Below are positions 46,457-55,343 of a stretch of DNA of 64,000 nt, in pieces. Positions within the stretch are counted from its first letter, which is position 1. Each line of letters opens with the position of its first letter. This DNA is from Pseudomonas sp. Seg1 (lineage in GTDB: Bacteria > Pseudomonadota > Gammaproteobacteria > Pseudomonadales > Pseudomonadaceae), in the NCBI RefSeq assembly GCF_018326005.1, contig NZ_AP021903.1, positions 3,319,501 to 3,383,500 of the forward strand, read 5' to 3'. The notes beneath the pieces are model-generated. The model worked only from the letters and a program-made list of their open reading frames with translations. It ran no database searches and had not been told where the DNA came from. Position numbers and translations under genes: made by a program.

Positions 46457-49400
46457 TTATAGTTTCTCCACGTTGACCAGGAATGACTTGGATTCCGGGG
46501 TCTGTGTATTGCCATCGCCGAGGAACGGCACCAGGGTGTTGGTCAGATAGCCGTGACGCGTCAGGCCGGTGAAGCCCCAGTGCAGCGGGATGCCGATCTG
46601 ATGCACGACCTGGCCGTTGACCTGCAGTGGCCGAATCCGTTTGGTCACCACCGCCACTGCTTCGATAAAGCCGCGCTTGCAAGTGACGCGCACACGATCA
46701 CCGGCGGCGATGCCCTTCTCTTTCGCCAGCACTTCGCCGATCTCGACAAACTGCTCGGGCTGAGCAATCGCGTTCAACTTGCAGTGCTTGCTCCAGAAGT
46801 GGAAATGCTCGGTCAGCCGGTAACTGGTGCCCGCATACGGGAAGTCCTTGGCCTCGCCGAGGGTTTCCCAGACCGAATCGAAGATCCGCGCCGCCGGGTT
46901 GCTGGTGGCTTTCTTGTTTTGCGGGTGCAGCGGGTTGATGCCGATCGGCGTTTCGAACGGCTCGTAGTGCTCGGGGAATGGCCCCTCGTTCATCTTGTCG
47001 ACGGCGAAGAAGCGCGCCACGCCTTCGGGGTTCATGATGAACGGGTTCATCCCGGCTTCCGGCGGCACGTCGGCCTTGTAGTCCGGCACGTCGGTGCCGC
47101 CCCAGGCCTTGCCGTTCCACCATACGAGGCGCTTTTTCGGATCCCATGGTTTACCCGCGGCGTCCGCCGAAGCGCGGTTGTAGAGAATCCGCCGGTTGGC
47201 CGGCCAGGCCCATGCCCAGCCTTGATGCTGGTGCATGTTGTACGGATCGGAATTATCGCGTCGGGCCATCTGATTGCCGGCCTCGGTCCAACTGCCGGCA
47301 AATATCCAGCATCCTGACGCGGTGCTGCCGTCGTCCTTGAGCTGGGCGAACCCGGCCAGTTGTGAACCGCCCTTGATCACCGCGCCGCTGGCGTCGGTGA
47401 AATCGCTGGTGGCGTTGCCATTGAGTTCCTTGGCCAGCTCCTCGGGCGAAGGCTCGTCCGGGACTTTGTACGGCCATGACAGTTTCAGCAGCGGATCGGG
47501 GAACTTGCCGCCCTCGGCCTGATAACGCTTGCGCAGGCGCAGGAACAGTTCGGCCATGATGCGGATGTCGGTTTGTGCTTCGCCCGGGCCATCTGCGCCT
47601 TTCCAGTGCCATTGCAACCAGCGGCTGCTGTTGACCAGCGAACCGTCTTCCTCGGCAAAGCAAGTGGTCGGCAGGCGAATGACTTCGGTCTGGATCTCCT
47701 CGCTTTTCACATCGTTGTATGGCCCGACGTTGTGCCAGAACTCCGAGGTTTCGGTGGCCAGCGGATCCATCACCACCAGCCATTTGAGTTTGGCCAGAGC
47801 GCCCATCACGCGGTTCTTGTCCGGTAACGCAGCAATCGGGTTGAAGCCTTGGCAGAAGTAGCCGTTGACCTTGCCCTGGCTCATCAGGTCGAACATCTTC
47901 AGGACGTCGTAGTTGGGGATGTCGAGTTTCGGCAAATGGTCGTAGCACCAATTGTTCTCGACGGTGGCGTTGGCGCCGTACCACGACTTCATCAGGCTGA
48001 CGTGGAATTTGCTGTAGTTCTGCCAGTAAGAGAGTTGTCCCGGACGCAGCGGCACTTGCGTGCGTTTGGTAATAAAGGCGTGGTAATCCTGCTCATTGTC
48101 GCTGGCCAGTGTCAGGTAGCCCGGCAGTGCGTTGGACAGCAGGCCAAGGTCGGTCAGGCCCTGAATGTTCGAATGCCCGCGCAAGGCATTCACGCCCCCG
48201 CCCGGCATGCCGACGTTGCCCAGCAACAGTTGCACCATCGCCGCACTGCGAATGATCTGCGCGCCGATCGAATGCTGCGTCCAGCCCAGCGCGTAGAGAA
48301 TCGTCATGGTTTTGCCCGGTGTCGAGCAAGTGGCGATTTCGTCCCAGATTTTTTGCATGGCATCGACCGGCATGCCGCATATCTGGCTCGCCAGTTCGAT
48401 GTTGTAGCGGCTGTAATGCTGCTTCATCAGTTGATAGACGCAGCGCGGGTGTTGCAGCGTCGGGTCGACAGTGGCGAAGCCGTCCTCGCCCAACTCGTAA
48501 CCCCAGCCGGATTTGTCGGTGTAGCTGCGCTTGGCCGCGTCGTAGCCGCTGAAGATGCCGTCTTCGAAGCCATAGCCTTCTTTGACGATGAACGACACGT
48601 CGGTGTAATTGCGCACGTACTCGTGCTGGATCTTGTCCTCGGTCAGCAGGTAATTGATCAAACCGCCCATGAAGGCGATGTCGGTACCGGTGCGGATCGG
48701 CGCGTAATAGTCGGCCACGGACGCGGTCCGGGTAAAACGCGGATCGACCACGATCAGCCGCGCGGCGTTGTGCGCCTTGGCCTCGGTAACCCATTTGAAG
48801 CCGCACGGATGCGCTTCTGCTGCGTTGCCACCCATCACCAGGATCAGATTCGCGTTGGCGATATCGGTCCAGGTATTGGTCATGGCACCACGGCCGTACG
48901 TCGGGGCAAGACTTGCCACCGTCGGGCCGTGTCAGACACGCGCCTGGTTATCGAACCCCAGCATGCCGAGACTGCGAATCACCTTCTGGGTGATGTATCC
49001 GGCTTCGTTGGACGCTGCCGACGCCGCGAGGAATCCACTGGAAACCCAGCGATTCACCGTTTGCCCGTTGGCATTTTTCTCGATGAAGTTGGCGTCGCGG
49101 TCGGTTTTCATCAGATCGACGATGCGGTCGAGCGCTTCGTCCCAACTGATCCGCGTCCATTCGCTGCTGCCGGGCTTGCGCGTTTGCGGGTAGAGCAAAC
49201 GGCCCGGGCTGTGAATGAAGTCGAGCAGACCTGCGCCTTTCGGGCAGAGGGTCCCGCGGTTGACCGGGTGGTCGGCGTCGCCCTCGATGTGAATGATGCT
49301 TTGCGCTACGTTCTTCGCGGTATCGCCCTGGCTGTACATGATCAAGCCGCACCCGACCGAGCAATACGGGCAGGTGTTGCGGGTTTCATGGGTGTGGGCA

Positions 49401-49522
49401 AGCTTGAAGTGGCGCACCTGCTCGGCGAAGGCCAGCGTCGGGGCCATGCCCAACGCGCCCAGGCTAGAGCCTGCAAGGCCGATACCGGCGACCTTGAAGA
49501 ACTGACGACGGCTGAGATCCAT
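46457..49522 (-). CDS. fdnG: Selenocysteine-containing formate dehydrogenase alpha subunit
   Basis: Periplasmic molybdopterin enzyme of 1021 residues that oxidises formate to CO2 in the membrane complex. The Tat signal is SRRQFFK at residues 4-10, followed by the 4Fe-4S cysteines CPYCSVGC and GTLCPKG. An in-frame TGA at 48932-48934 encodes selenocysteine at residue 197 (ARV-U-HGPTV). The frame is open on both sides, and the SECIS follows directly. The start ATG at 49522 has AGGAG 8 bases before it. Length agrees with E. coli FdnG/FdoG. Read as a normal gene it would split into two pieces, which is not a pseudogene since selABC are beside it. Confidence 0.97.
48895..48934 (-). promoter_or_regulatory. 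Bacterial SECIS element of fdnG
   Basis: On the minus strand the UGA (48932-48934) is followed after 14 bases by a hairpin, GGCA-AGUCU-UGCC, with outer GG/CC pairs. Numbered from UGA, U17 is bulged and G23 and U24 sit in the loop, the three bases SelB needs in the E. coli element (48918, 48912, 48911 here). Confidence 0.85.
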
Positions 49523-49856
49523 CGTGCACTCCTGATCAGGTGGAACCCGGTACTGGGGCCGGGCTTTTTCTGGACAATCATGGTTGCGGCAGACGAGTGC
49601 CGACTTTTTCACTGTAGACAAAGACCCCACAATCCGTGTGAAAACCGACCGTCGGCCGTTTGTCGGCACTCTCACGGACAACCGCGCCCCCCTGTGGGAG
49701 CTGGCTTGCCAGCGATAGCGGTGGGCCAGTCACCTTCATTGTTGGATGTGCCGAAGCTTTCGCTGGCAAGCCAGCTCCCACAGGTTTTGTGTGCTCCCAC
49801 CGGGCCGTGGGCTTAGAATGCCCGGCAGGACCAATCCCGCCTTCACGAGACCGCGC
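49523..49856 (-). other. Divergent region between fdnG and the PatB gene
   Basis: 334 bases without a gene. It holds a REPIN at 49692-49783. A small leader hairpin (CCCGG/CCGGG) precedes fdnG near 49545-49563. No clear sigma-70, FNR or NarL-type site was seen by eye. Confidence 0.5.
49692..49783 (+). repeat. REPIN-type paired repeat (GCTGGCAAGCCAGC family)
   Basis: Arms CTGTGGGAGCTGGCTTGCCA and TCGCTGGCAAGCCAGCTCCC with a spacer of about 45 bases, between fdnG and the PatB-type gene. Confidence 0.85.
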
Positions 49857-51011
49857 ATGACTTTCGATTTTGATCAGGTATTCGACCGCCACAACACCGG
49901 CAGCACCAAGTGGAGCCGTTACCCGGCCGATGTGTTGCCGATGTGGGTCGCTGATATGGATTTCGCTGCGCCACCGGTGGTGATCGAGGCTTTGCAACAG
50001 CGCCTGCTGCATCCGCTGGTGGGTTACAGCGTGCCTCAGGAAAATCTGCGTGAGGCCATCGTCGCCGACCTCTGGAACAAGTTCGCCTGGAAGGTCAAAC
50101 CGCAGGAGCTGATCTTCCTGCCGGGTGTCGAGTCGGGCTTCAACATGGCGCTCAAAGCCTTGGTGCAGCCACAGCAGAATGTTGTGGTGCAGGTGCCGAA
50201 CTATCCGCCGCTGCGTCACGCGCCGGGCCACTGGGGCTTGAACAAAGTCGAACTGGAATTCGTCGCGCAGGCTGACGGCACCTACGCCACGCCGCTGGAC
50301 GTGTTGCGCGACTCGCTGAACGGCGGTGGCGCGCTGCTGCTGAGCAACCCGCACAACCCGATCGGCAAAGTGTTCGGCCGTGAGGAGTTGCAAGCCGTGG
50401 CCGATATCTGCGTGGCGCAAGACGCGTGGATCATCTCCGACGAAATCCATGCCGAGCTGTGCTTCGACGGTCGCGTGCATATTCCCACGGCGTCCCTGAG
50501 CCCGGAAATCGCCCGGCGCACCATCACCCTGATGTCGGCGAGCAAGGCGTACAACATCGCGGGCCTCAAGACTTCGTTCATGATCATCCAGGACGCCGCC
50601 CTGCGCGAGCGCGTCAACCATGCTCGTTGCGGCATGGTCGACAGCGTCAATCCGTTGGGCATGGAAGCCACCCGCGTGGCTTACAGCGAAGCAGGACCGT
50701 GGCTGGCCGAACTGAAAACCTATCTGCAAGCCAACCGCGACTATCTGGTTGAAGCGGTGCGCAGTCGCTTGCCCGGCGTGAGCATCCAGGTGCCACAGGG
50801 GACTTACTTGGCCTGGCTCGATTGTTCGGCGCTGGACCTGGGTAATCCGCAGCAGTTTTTCCTTGAGCAGGCCAAAGTCGGTTTGAGCGCCGGTAGCGAT
50901 TTCGGCGATCAGAGTCAGCAATTCGTGCGCCTGAACTTTGGTTGCCCGCGCTCACTGCTGGAGGAAGGCATTGCGCGGATGGAACGGGCGTTGGCCAGCC
51001 GCATCGGTTGA
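49857..51011 (+). CDS. PatB/MalY-type PLP-dependent C-S lyase
   Basis: Fold-type I PLP enzyme of 384 residues, of the MalY/PatB cystathionine beta-lyase group. RYPADVLPMWVADMDFAAPP is the signature N-terminus, DEIHAELCFDG carries the PLP aspartate, and SASKAYNIAGLKTSF contains the Schiff-base lysine. C-terminal RLNFGCPRSLLEEGI holds the substrate-carboxylate arginine. It probably cleaves cystathionine or other cysteine S-conjugates to release a thiol, pyruvate and ammonia. The ATG at 49857 begins MTFDFDQVFDRHN; the longer frame is non-coding upstream. Confidence 0.9.
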   Translation: MTFDFDQVFDRHNTGSTKWSRYPADVLPMWVADMDFAAPPVVIEALQQRLLHPLVGYSVPQENLREAIVADLWNKFAWKVKPQELIFLPGVESGFNMALKALVQPQQNVVVQVPNYPPLRHAPGHWGLNKVELEFVAQADGTYATPLDVLRDSLNGGGALLLSNPHNPIGKVFGREELQAVADICVAQDAWIISDEIHAELCFDGRVHIPTASLSPEIARRTITLMSASKAYNIAGLKTSFMIIQDAALRERVNHARCGMVDSVNPLGMEATRVAYSEAGPWLAELKTYLQANRDYLVEAVRSRLPGVSIQVPQGTYLAWLDCSALDLGNPQQFFLEQAKVGLSAGSDFGDQSQQFVRLNFGCPRSLLEEGIARMERALASRIG

Positions 51012-51074
51012 AGTCCTTTGCCATATGCGCGAATTCTTGGTTTCGTGCCACCGCTATCGCCAATGGTGATTAAA

Positions 51075-51094
51075 AACTGTCATTTATGACAGTT
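51075..51094 (+). promoter_or_regulatory. Inverted repeat AACTGTCA-TTTA-TGACAGTT
   Basis: Perfect 8-base arms with a TTTA centre, starting 64 bases after the PatB-type gene and ending 91 bases before the beta-sandwich protein gene. It lacks a T-run, so it does not look like a terminator. Placement fits an operator for the following gene. Confidence 0.55.
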
Positions 51095-51185
51095 GGCACC
51101 CACGCGGATTTGTCGAACCATGGGCTTGTACGTCGCGCCGTCCGCGCGACGAACAGCTTCCATCCCATGGCATCGAGGTTTCAAC

Positions 51186-51710
51186 ATGGCAATGCACAAT
51201 CACATTCACAATGGCGATTTCAGTAGCGGAGACTTCACACACTGGATAGCCAAAGCCTACGACACGCCAATGTCGGTAGAGCTATGGCAATCCAGTCATG
51301 CCGCGCGGATGGTCGGAGGCAGAAGCTCGGGGCAGAATCTGGCGAGCGAAACATTTACGGTCTCGCCCGGACGATTCATCTTCAGTTTCGATGTGCAGGC
51401 TCCCGACGCCGTCCCGCTGGAGAACAGCGCGCATCGCCGGTTCCACATCGAGGGCCGCGAAAAAGTCGATAACCCCCTGCTTAATGCATTCCTGACTTAT
51501 ACGGTTTGGGCCACCCACGGCAATGACGGCACCGCTGAGGTCTGGTTCGAACAGGCCTACGTCGATCCAAAAAAACAGCGGATCAATCTTGAAGGCGTTA
51601 TCCCGCCGGGTTTTGCTCAGGTGGATGTTCACTTCGGGATTCCCAATGATCCATTCGGCAACAAAGGCCCTTACTTCATTGATAATGTGCAGTTTTTGAT
51701 GGCGGCGTAA
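51186..51710 (+). CDS. Hypothetical protein, carbohydrate-binding-like beta-sandwich
   Basis: Protein of 174 residues starting AMHNHIHNGDFSSGDFTHW. The NGDFSSG...FTHW opening and the closing FIDNVQF resemble CBM4/9-type jelly-roll modules, which often begin NGDFE/NGDFS and end with a D-x-V strand. No signal peptide is seen. ATG 51186 has GAGG 7 bases before it. It stands alone behind an 8-4-8 inverted repeat. The function is unknown; a lectin-like or surface role is only a guess. Confidence 0.65.
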   Translation: MAMHNHIHNGDFSSGDFTHWIAKAYDTPMSVELWQSSHAARMVGGRSSGQNLASETFTVSPGRFIFSFDVQAPDAVPLENSAHRRFHIEGREKVDNPLLNAFLTYTVWATHGNDGTAEVWFEQAYVDPKKQRINLEGVIPPGFAQVDVHFGIPNDPFGNKGPYFIDNVQFLMAA

Positions 51711-51811
51711 GTTCTCCCCGGGTGCCATGCGTTGTGCTGATCCGAGTCGCTAGGACAGGTGTTACGGGCTATGATGGCGCCCCTTCCCGTCCTGCCATGC
51801 CAGTCGATTCC

Positions 51812-52591
51812 ATGCCTTTCGAACTCAGCGTTGACCTGACCACCCTGGCCATTCTGGCCCTTGTCGCTTTCATTGCCGGTTTCATTGACGCCATCGCTGG
51901 CGGTGGTGGTTTGTTGACCACGCCGGCGCTGCTGACGGCCGGCCTGCCGCCGCACCTGGTGCTGGGCACCAACAAACTGAGCTCGACCTTCGGCTCGGCC
52001 ACCGCCAGTTTCACGTTCTACCGACGCAAGCTGTTCCATCCACGGCAATGGGTCCACGCGATTGTCGGCACACTGGTTGGCGCACTGACCGGCGCCATCG
52101 TTGCGCATTACCTGCCAGCAGAATGGCTGAACAAAATGCTCCCGGTGATCGTCTTCGCCTGTGGCCTGTATCTGCTGTTCGGCGGCACGCCAAAAGCGCC
52201 GCTGGACAGCGACGCGCCGATCAAAAAGAAATGGCAATCGACCCAAGGCTTCAGCCTTGGTTTTTATGATGGCGTGGCCGGCCCCGGCACAGGCGCGTTC
52301 TGGACGGTCAGCAGCCTGTTGCTCTACCCGATCGACCTGGTCAAGGCCAGCGGTGTGGCGCGCAGCATGAACTTCGTCAGCAACATTGCGGCGCTGTCGG
52401 TGTTCGTGTTTTCCGGGCAGGTAGACTGGATCATCGGCCTGAGCATGGGCCTGTCGGTGATGGTCGGCGCGTTCTTCGGCGCGCGCACCGCGATCAGCGG
52501 TGGCGCCAAGTTCATTCGTCCAGTGTTCATCACCGTGGTGCTGGGCCTGACCGTGCGCCTAGCCTGGCAGCACTGGTTCAGCGTGGCCTAA
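51812..52591 (+). CDS. TSUP-family (TauE/SafE) permease
   Basis: Membrane protein of 259 residues with eight predicted helices. [20 protein letters not shown] is the family's repeated motif and [14 protein letters not shown] follows. In the second half [15 protein letters not shown] is the matching repeat motif. Members move sulphite, sulphoacetate, taurine-related anions or other small acids; the substrate here is not known. The start may be ATG 51812 or ATG 51797; ribosome sites are weak for both. Its last 33 bases overlap the convergent nudC. Confidence 0.88.
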   Translation: MPFELSVDLTTLAILALVAFIAGFIDAIAGGGGLLTTPALLTAGLPPHLVLGTNKLSSTFGSATASFTFYRRKLFHPRQWVHAIVGTLVGALTGAIVAHYLPAEWLNKMLPVIVFACGLYLLFGGTPKAPLDSDAPIKKKWQSTQGFSLGFYDGVAGPGTGAFWTVSSLLLYPIDLVKASGVARSMNFVSNIAALSVFVFSGQVDWIIGLSMGLSVMVGAFFGARTAISGGAKFIRPVFITVVLGLTVRLAWQHWFSVA

Positions 52592-53389
52592 GCGCCGCGC
52601 CACGTAGACGTCGATCAGATAACGGGCAATCGACTTGGACGCCGGCAACGGCGGCAGGTCGTGCACGTTGAACCACTGGGCGTCTTCGATCTCGTCTTCC
52701 TGACAGACAATCTCGCCACCAGCGTACTCGGCATGGAAACCGAGCATCATCGAATGCGGGAACGGCCAGCACTGGCTGCCCAGGTATTGAATGTTCTTCA
52801 CCTCGATCTGCACTTCTTCGCGCACTTCACGAATCAGGCAGTCTTCCGCCGATTCGCCCGGCTCGGCGAACCCGGCCAGCGTGCTGTAGACACCAGTGAC
52901 GAAGCGCGGCGAACGCGCCAACAGAATCTCGTCACCACGGGTCACCAACACAATCATGCTTGGCGAGATACGCGGATAACTGCGCAAATCACACGGCTGG
53001 CAATACATCGCCCGCTCGCGCGGCACCTGGGTCATGGCCTGCCCGCAGTTGCCGCAAAAGCGATGCTCACGCGCCCAGGTGCCAATTTGCGCGGCGTAGC
53101 CGAGCACTTTGTAAATCGTGTGATCGCCATCGAGCATGAACGCTCGCAGGCCTTTCCAATTGCAGCCCGGCACCTCGCTGGCACTGCGCAGTTCCAGCAG
53201 ATACACCGGCTCGCCATCGAGATGGCCGATGCCGTGTTCGGCAAGAATCGACAAGTCCTGACGCTTGAGCCATTCCCGTGGGAATAGCGCGCCGTTGTCA
53301 TCGAACAGAAAACCTTCGGGGCTGCGCGCCACGGCCCAGCCGCCCGGTTGATCGGTGTCCAGTACTGCAGTGGTCCAGCGAGATGTCAT
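52559..53389 (-). CDS. nudC: NudC, NAD(H) pyrophosphatase / deNADding enzyme
   Basis: Nudix hydrolase of 276 residues. The zinc site is CGNCGQ ... CQPC (about residues 108-130), and the Nudix box is [21 protein letters not shown]-terminal [14 protein letters not shown] (SQPWPFPxS motif) is the NADH-pyrophosphatase signature. It hydrolyses NADH to NMNH and AMP and can remove NAD caps from RNA. The ATG at 53389 lies 6 bases from the start-side neighbour ech1-like gene's end. The convergent overlap with the TSUP gene at the other end is 33 bases. Confidence 0.93.
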   Translation of the reverse strand: MTSRWTTAVLDTDQPGGWAVARSPEGFLFDDNGALFPREWLKRQDLSILAEHGIGHLDGEPVYLLELRSASEVPGCNWKGLRAFMLDGDHTIYKVLGYAAQIGTWAREHRFCGNCGQAMTQVPRERAMYCQPCDLRSYPRISPSMIVLVTRGDEILLARSPRFVTGVYSTLAGFAEPGESAEDCLIREVREEVQIEVKNIQYLGSQCWPFPHSMMLGFHAEYAGGEIVCQEDEIEDAQWFNVHDLPPLPASKSIARYLIDVYVARRLGHAEPVLPG

Positions 53390-53395
53390 GGTTTC

Positions 53396-54208
53396 TCAAT
53401 CCAGAAATTCGGGTTTCTGTTTGCTCATATGGGCGGCCATGGCCACGCGCAGGTCGGTGGATTGCAACATGGCGGCGTTCCAGGTGGCAACGTATTCGAG
53501 GCCGTCGTCAATGCGATGGTCGCGCATGTAGCTGATCATTTCCTTGGTGCCGGTGACCGCAATCGGCGATTTGCCGGCGATGTCGCGAGCGATATCAAAG
53601 ACGCCTTCGAGCAGCACGTCCTTGTCGCTGTACACGCGATTGACCAGGCCGATGCTGCGCGCCTCTTCCGCACCAAAGGTGCGACCGGTGTAAGCCAGTT
53701 CACGCAGCATGCCGTCACCGATGATCCGTGGCAACCGTTGCAATGTGCCAACATCGGCGGCCATGCCGATGTCGATTTCCTTGATCGAGAATTGCGCGTC
53801 TTCGGCGGCGTAACGCATGTCGCACGCGGCGATCAGATCGATTGCGCCGCCCAGGCAGTAACCTTGAATCGCCGCCAGCACCGGTTTGCGGCAGTTATCG
53901 ACGGCATTGAACGAAGCTTGCAGGGTCAGAATCTTTTTGCGCAGCAGGCGCGCGTTGCGACCGACGTCCTTGCCCAGCTCATTGGCGACGCCGGCGAGCA
54001 TCATCAGGTCGATACCCGAGGAGAAATGTTTGCCGTTACCGCTCAGGACCACCACACGGACTTCGTCAGTGTCATCGATCCATTGGAAAATCTCGACGAT
54101 CTCGCTCCAGAACGCGGCGTTCATCGAGTTGATCTTTTCCGGACGATTGATCTGAACATGGGCGATGTTGTCGGCCAGTTCGACACTGAAGGCGGTGTAT
54201 TGAGTCAT
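53396..54208 (-). CDS. Dienoyl-CoA isomerase-like crotonase (ECH1-like)
   Basis: Crotonase of 270 residues. HFSSGIDLMMLAGV and IQGYCLGGAIDLIAACDMR form the oxyanion hole. FSIKEIDIGMAADVGTLQRL carries acidic residues exactly as in delta3,5-delta2,4-dienoyl-CoA isomerase (ECH1). Plain hydratases have GLPG or GVIPG at that place, so isomerase of double bonds in unsaturated fatty-acid oxidation is likelier. Six bases separate it from nudC downstream. A REPIN lies upstream of its promoter region. Confidence 0.82.
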   Translation of the reverse strand: MTQYTAFSVELADNIAHVQINRPEKINSMNAAFWSEIVEIFQWIDDTDEVRVVVLSGNGKHFSSGIDLMMLAGVANELGKDVGRNARLLRKKILTLQASFNAVDNCRKPVLAAIQGYCLGGAIDLIAACDMRYAAEDAQFSIKEIDIGMAADVGTLQRLPRIIGDGMLRELAYTGRTFGAEEARSIGLVNRVYSDKDVLLEGVFDIARDIAGKSPIAVTGTKEMISYMRDHRIDDGLEYVATWNAAMLQSTDLRVAMAAHMSKQKPEFLD

Positions 54209-54321
54209 GGCAGTGATCCTTTACCGGGCTGAAAATGAGGCCCGAACTATAACAAGGCATCACGGCGGCGGTTCGGCCAAATGCGGGACTGTCTTGAGTT
54301 TTGCTTTGCCAATGCCGGCCT

Positions 54322-54390
54322 CTTCGCGAGCAGGCTCGCTCCCACACGTTGAAATGCATTCCCTTTGTGGGGGCGGGCTTGCCCGCGATG
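54322..54390 (+). repeat. REPIN-type paired repeat, mixed arms
   Basis: Left arm CTTCGCGAGCAGGCTCGCTC belongs to the GCAGGCTCGC family, and right arm GGGGGCGGGCTTGCCCGCGA to the GCGGGCTTGCCCGC family. Arms of two families in one pair are unusual. It lies between the CorA-like gene and the ECH1-like gene. Confidence 0.78.
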
Positions 54391-54412
54391 GCGTCGGCTC
54401 AATCACCACCTA

Positions 54413-55336
54413 TCATCGAGCCAGACGCCGAAGCCCAAACAACATCCCCCCTGCCCCCAACAGCATCACCGCCAAAAACAGCGGATAGGAAACCCACCAC
54501 GGCGTCCCCGCCGTCATCATGCTGAACTCCGACATGCCGCCAATGCTCGCGATCAGGTTCAACGGTAGAAACACCACGTTGATCAACGTCAGCTTGCGCA
54601 GCAGGTTGTTCATGCTGTTGTTCATCAGGTTGCCACGCGCATCGATCAGCCCGGAAAACACCGTCGAGTAAATCTCCGCCTGTTTGTAGCACTGGTTGTT
54701 TTCGATGATCAGGTCGTCGATCAATCCGATCGCTTCGCTGCCGAAGTGCTGTTTCTCGGCGTGGTTACGCAAGCGCGTCAACACGGCGCCGTTGCTGTGC
54801 AGGGCATTGATGTAATAGATCAGGCTTTCACTGAGGTTGAACATCTGCACCAGATGCTGGTTTTGCATCGAGGCGTTGAATTTTTGCTGCAACTCGCGGG
54901 CGACCAGTTTGATCACCTTCAAGTGCCCGAGGTAGTGATGGATATTGTTGAAGAGCAAATCCAGCAACACATCCAGCGGCGTGTTTAGCGGCTGCCGCGT
55001 GCCAAGGCCGTGCAGCGGCGTATCGTCGGTGGCGATCACCAGCAATTGCCCCGGCGCGAACAGCAAACCGCAGGATGACACTTCGAAGGCCAGACTGCCG
55101 CCACCGGAATAGTTTTCCGGGCGTTTCCAGATCAGGAACAAATGATCCGGATGAAACTCGATCCGCGACACCTCGTCCGGGTCCAGCGCCGAGGCCAATG
55201 CGTGTTCATCGACTTTGAAATGACTGCGCAGCAAGTCGCGCTCGGCGGCGTCAGGGTTGCTGAACAGCATCACCTCGGCGTCCAGCCGTTCGACCCGCTG
55301 CAAGGCGCCGTGGCTCAGGGCAAAACTGCTGATCAT
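54413..55336 (-). CDS. CorA-family divalent-cation transporter-like protein
   Basis: Protein of 307 residues with a soluble alpha-beta N-terminal domain, a long helix and two C-terminal membrane helices, the CorA plan. The selectivity motif is GMS (residues 267-269, SIGGMSEF) rather than the usual GMN. Mg2+ or Zn2+ transport is expected for CorA/ZntB proteins, but the changed asparagine makes the ion uncertain. The C-terminus ends with the basic GLRRLAR after helix 2, as in the family. Only 7 bases separate it from the downstream end of the ATP-grasp gene. Confidence 0.82.
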   Translation of the reverse strand: MISSFALSHGALQRVERLDAEVMLFSNPDAAERDLLRSHFKVDEHALASALDPDEVSRIEFHPDHLFLIWKRPENYSGGGSLAFEVSSCGLLFAPGQLLVIATDDTPLHGLGTRQPLNTPLDVLLDLLFNNIHHYLGHLKVIKLVARELQQKFNASMQNQHLVQMFNLSESLIYYINALHSNGAVLTRLRNHAEKQHFGSEAIGLIDDLIIENNQCYKQAEIYSTVFSGLIDARGNLMNNSMNNLLRKLTLINVVFLPLNLIASIGGMSEFSMMTAGTPWWVSYPLFLAVMLLGAGGMLFGLRRLAR

Positions 55337-55343
55337 CGGCGTG

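Noticed and set aside
46457..49522. fdnG split by a stop, as if a pseudogene or two genes
   Set aside because: The stop is a UGA at the expected Sec position, followed by a SECIS hairpin, with selA, selB and tRNA-Sec adjacent. The frame continues unchanged.
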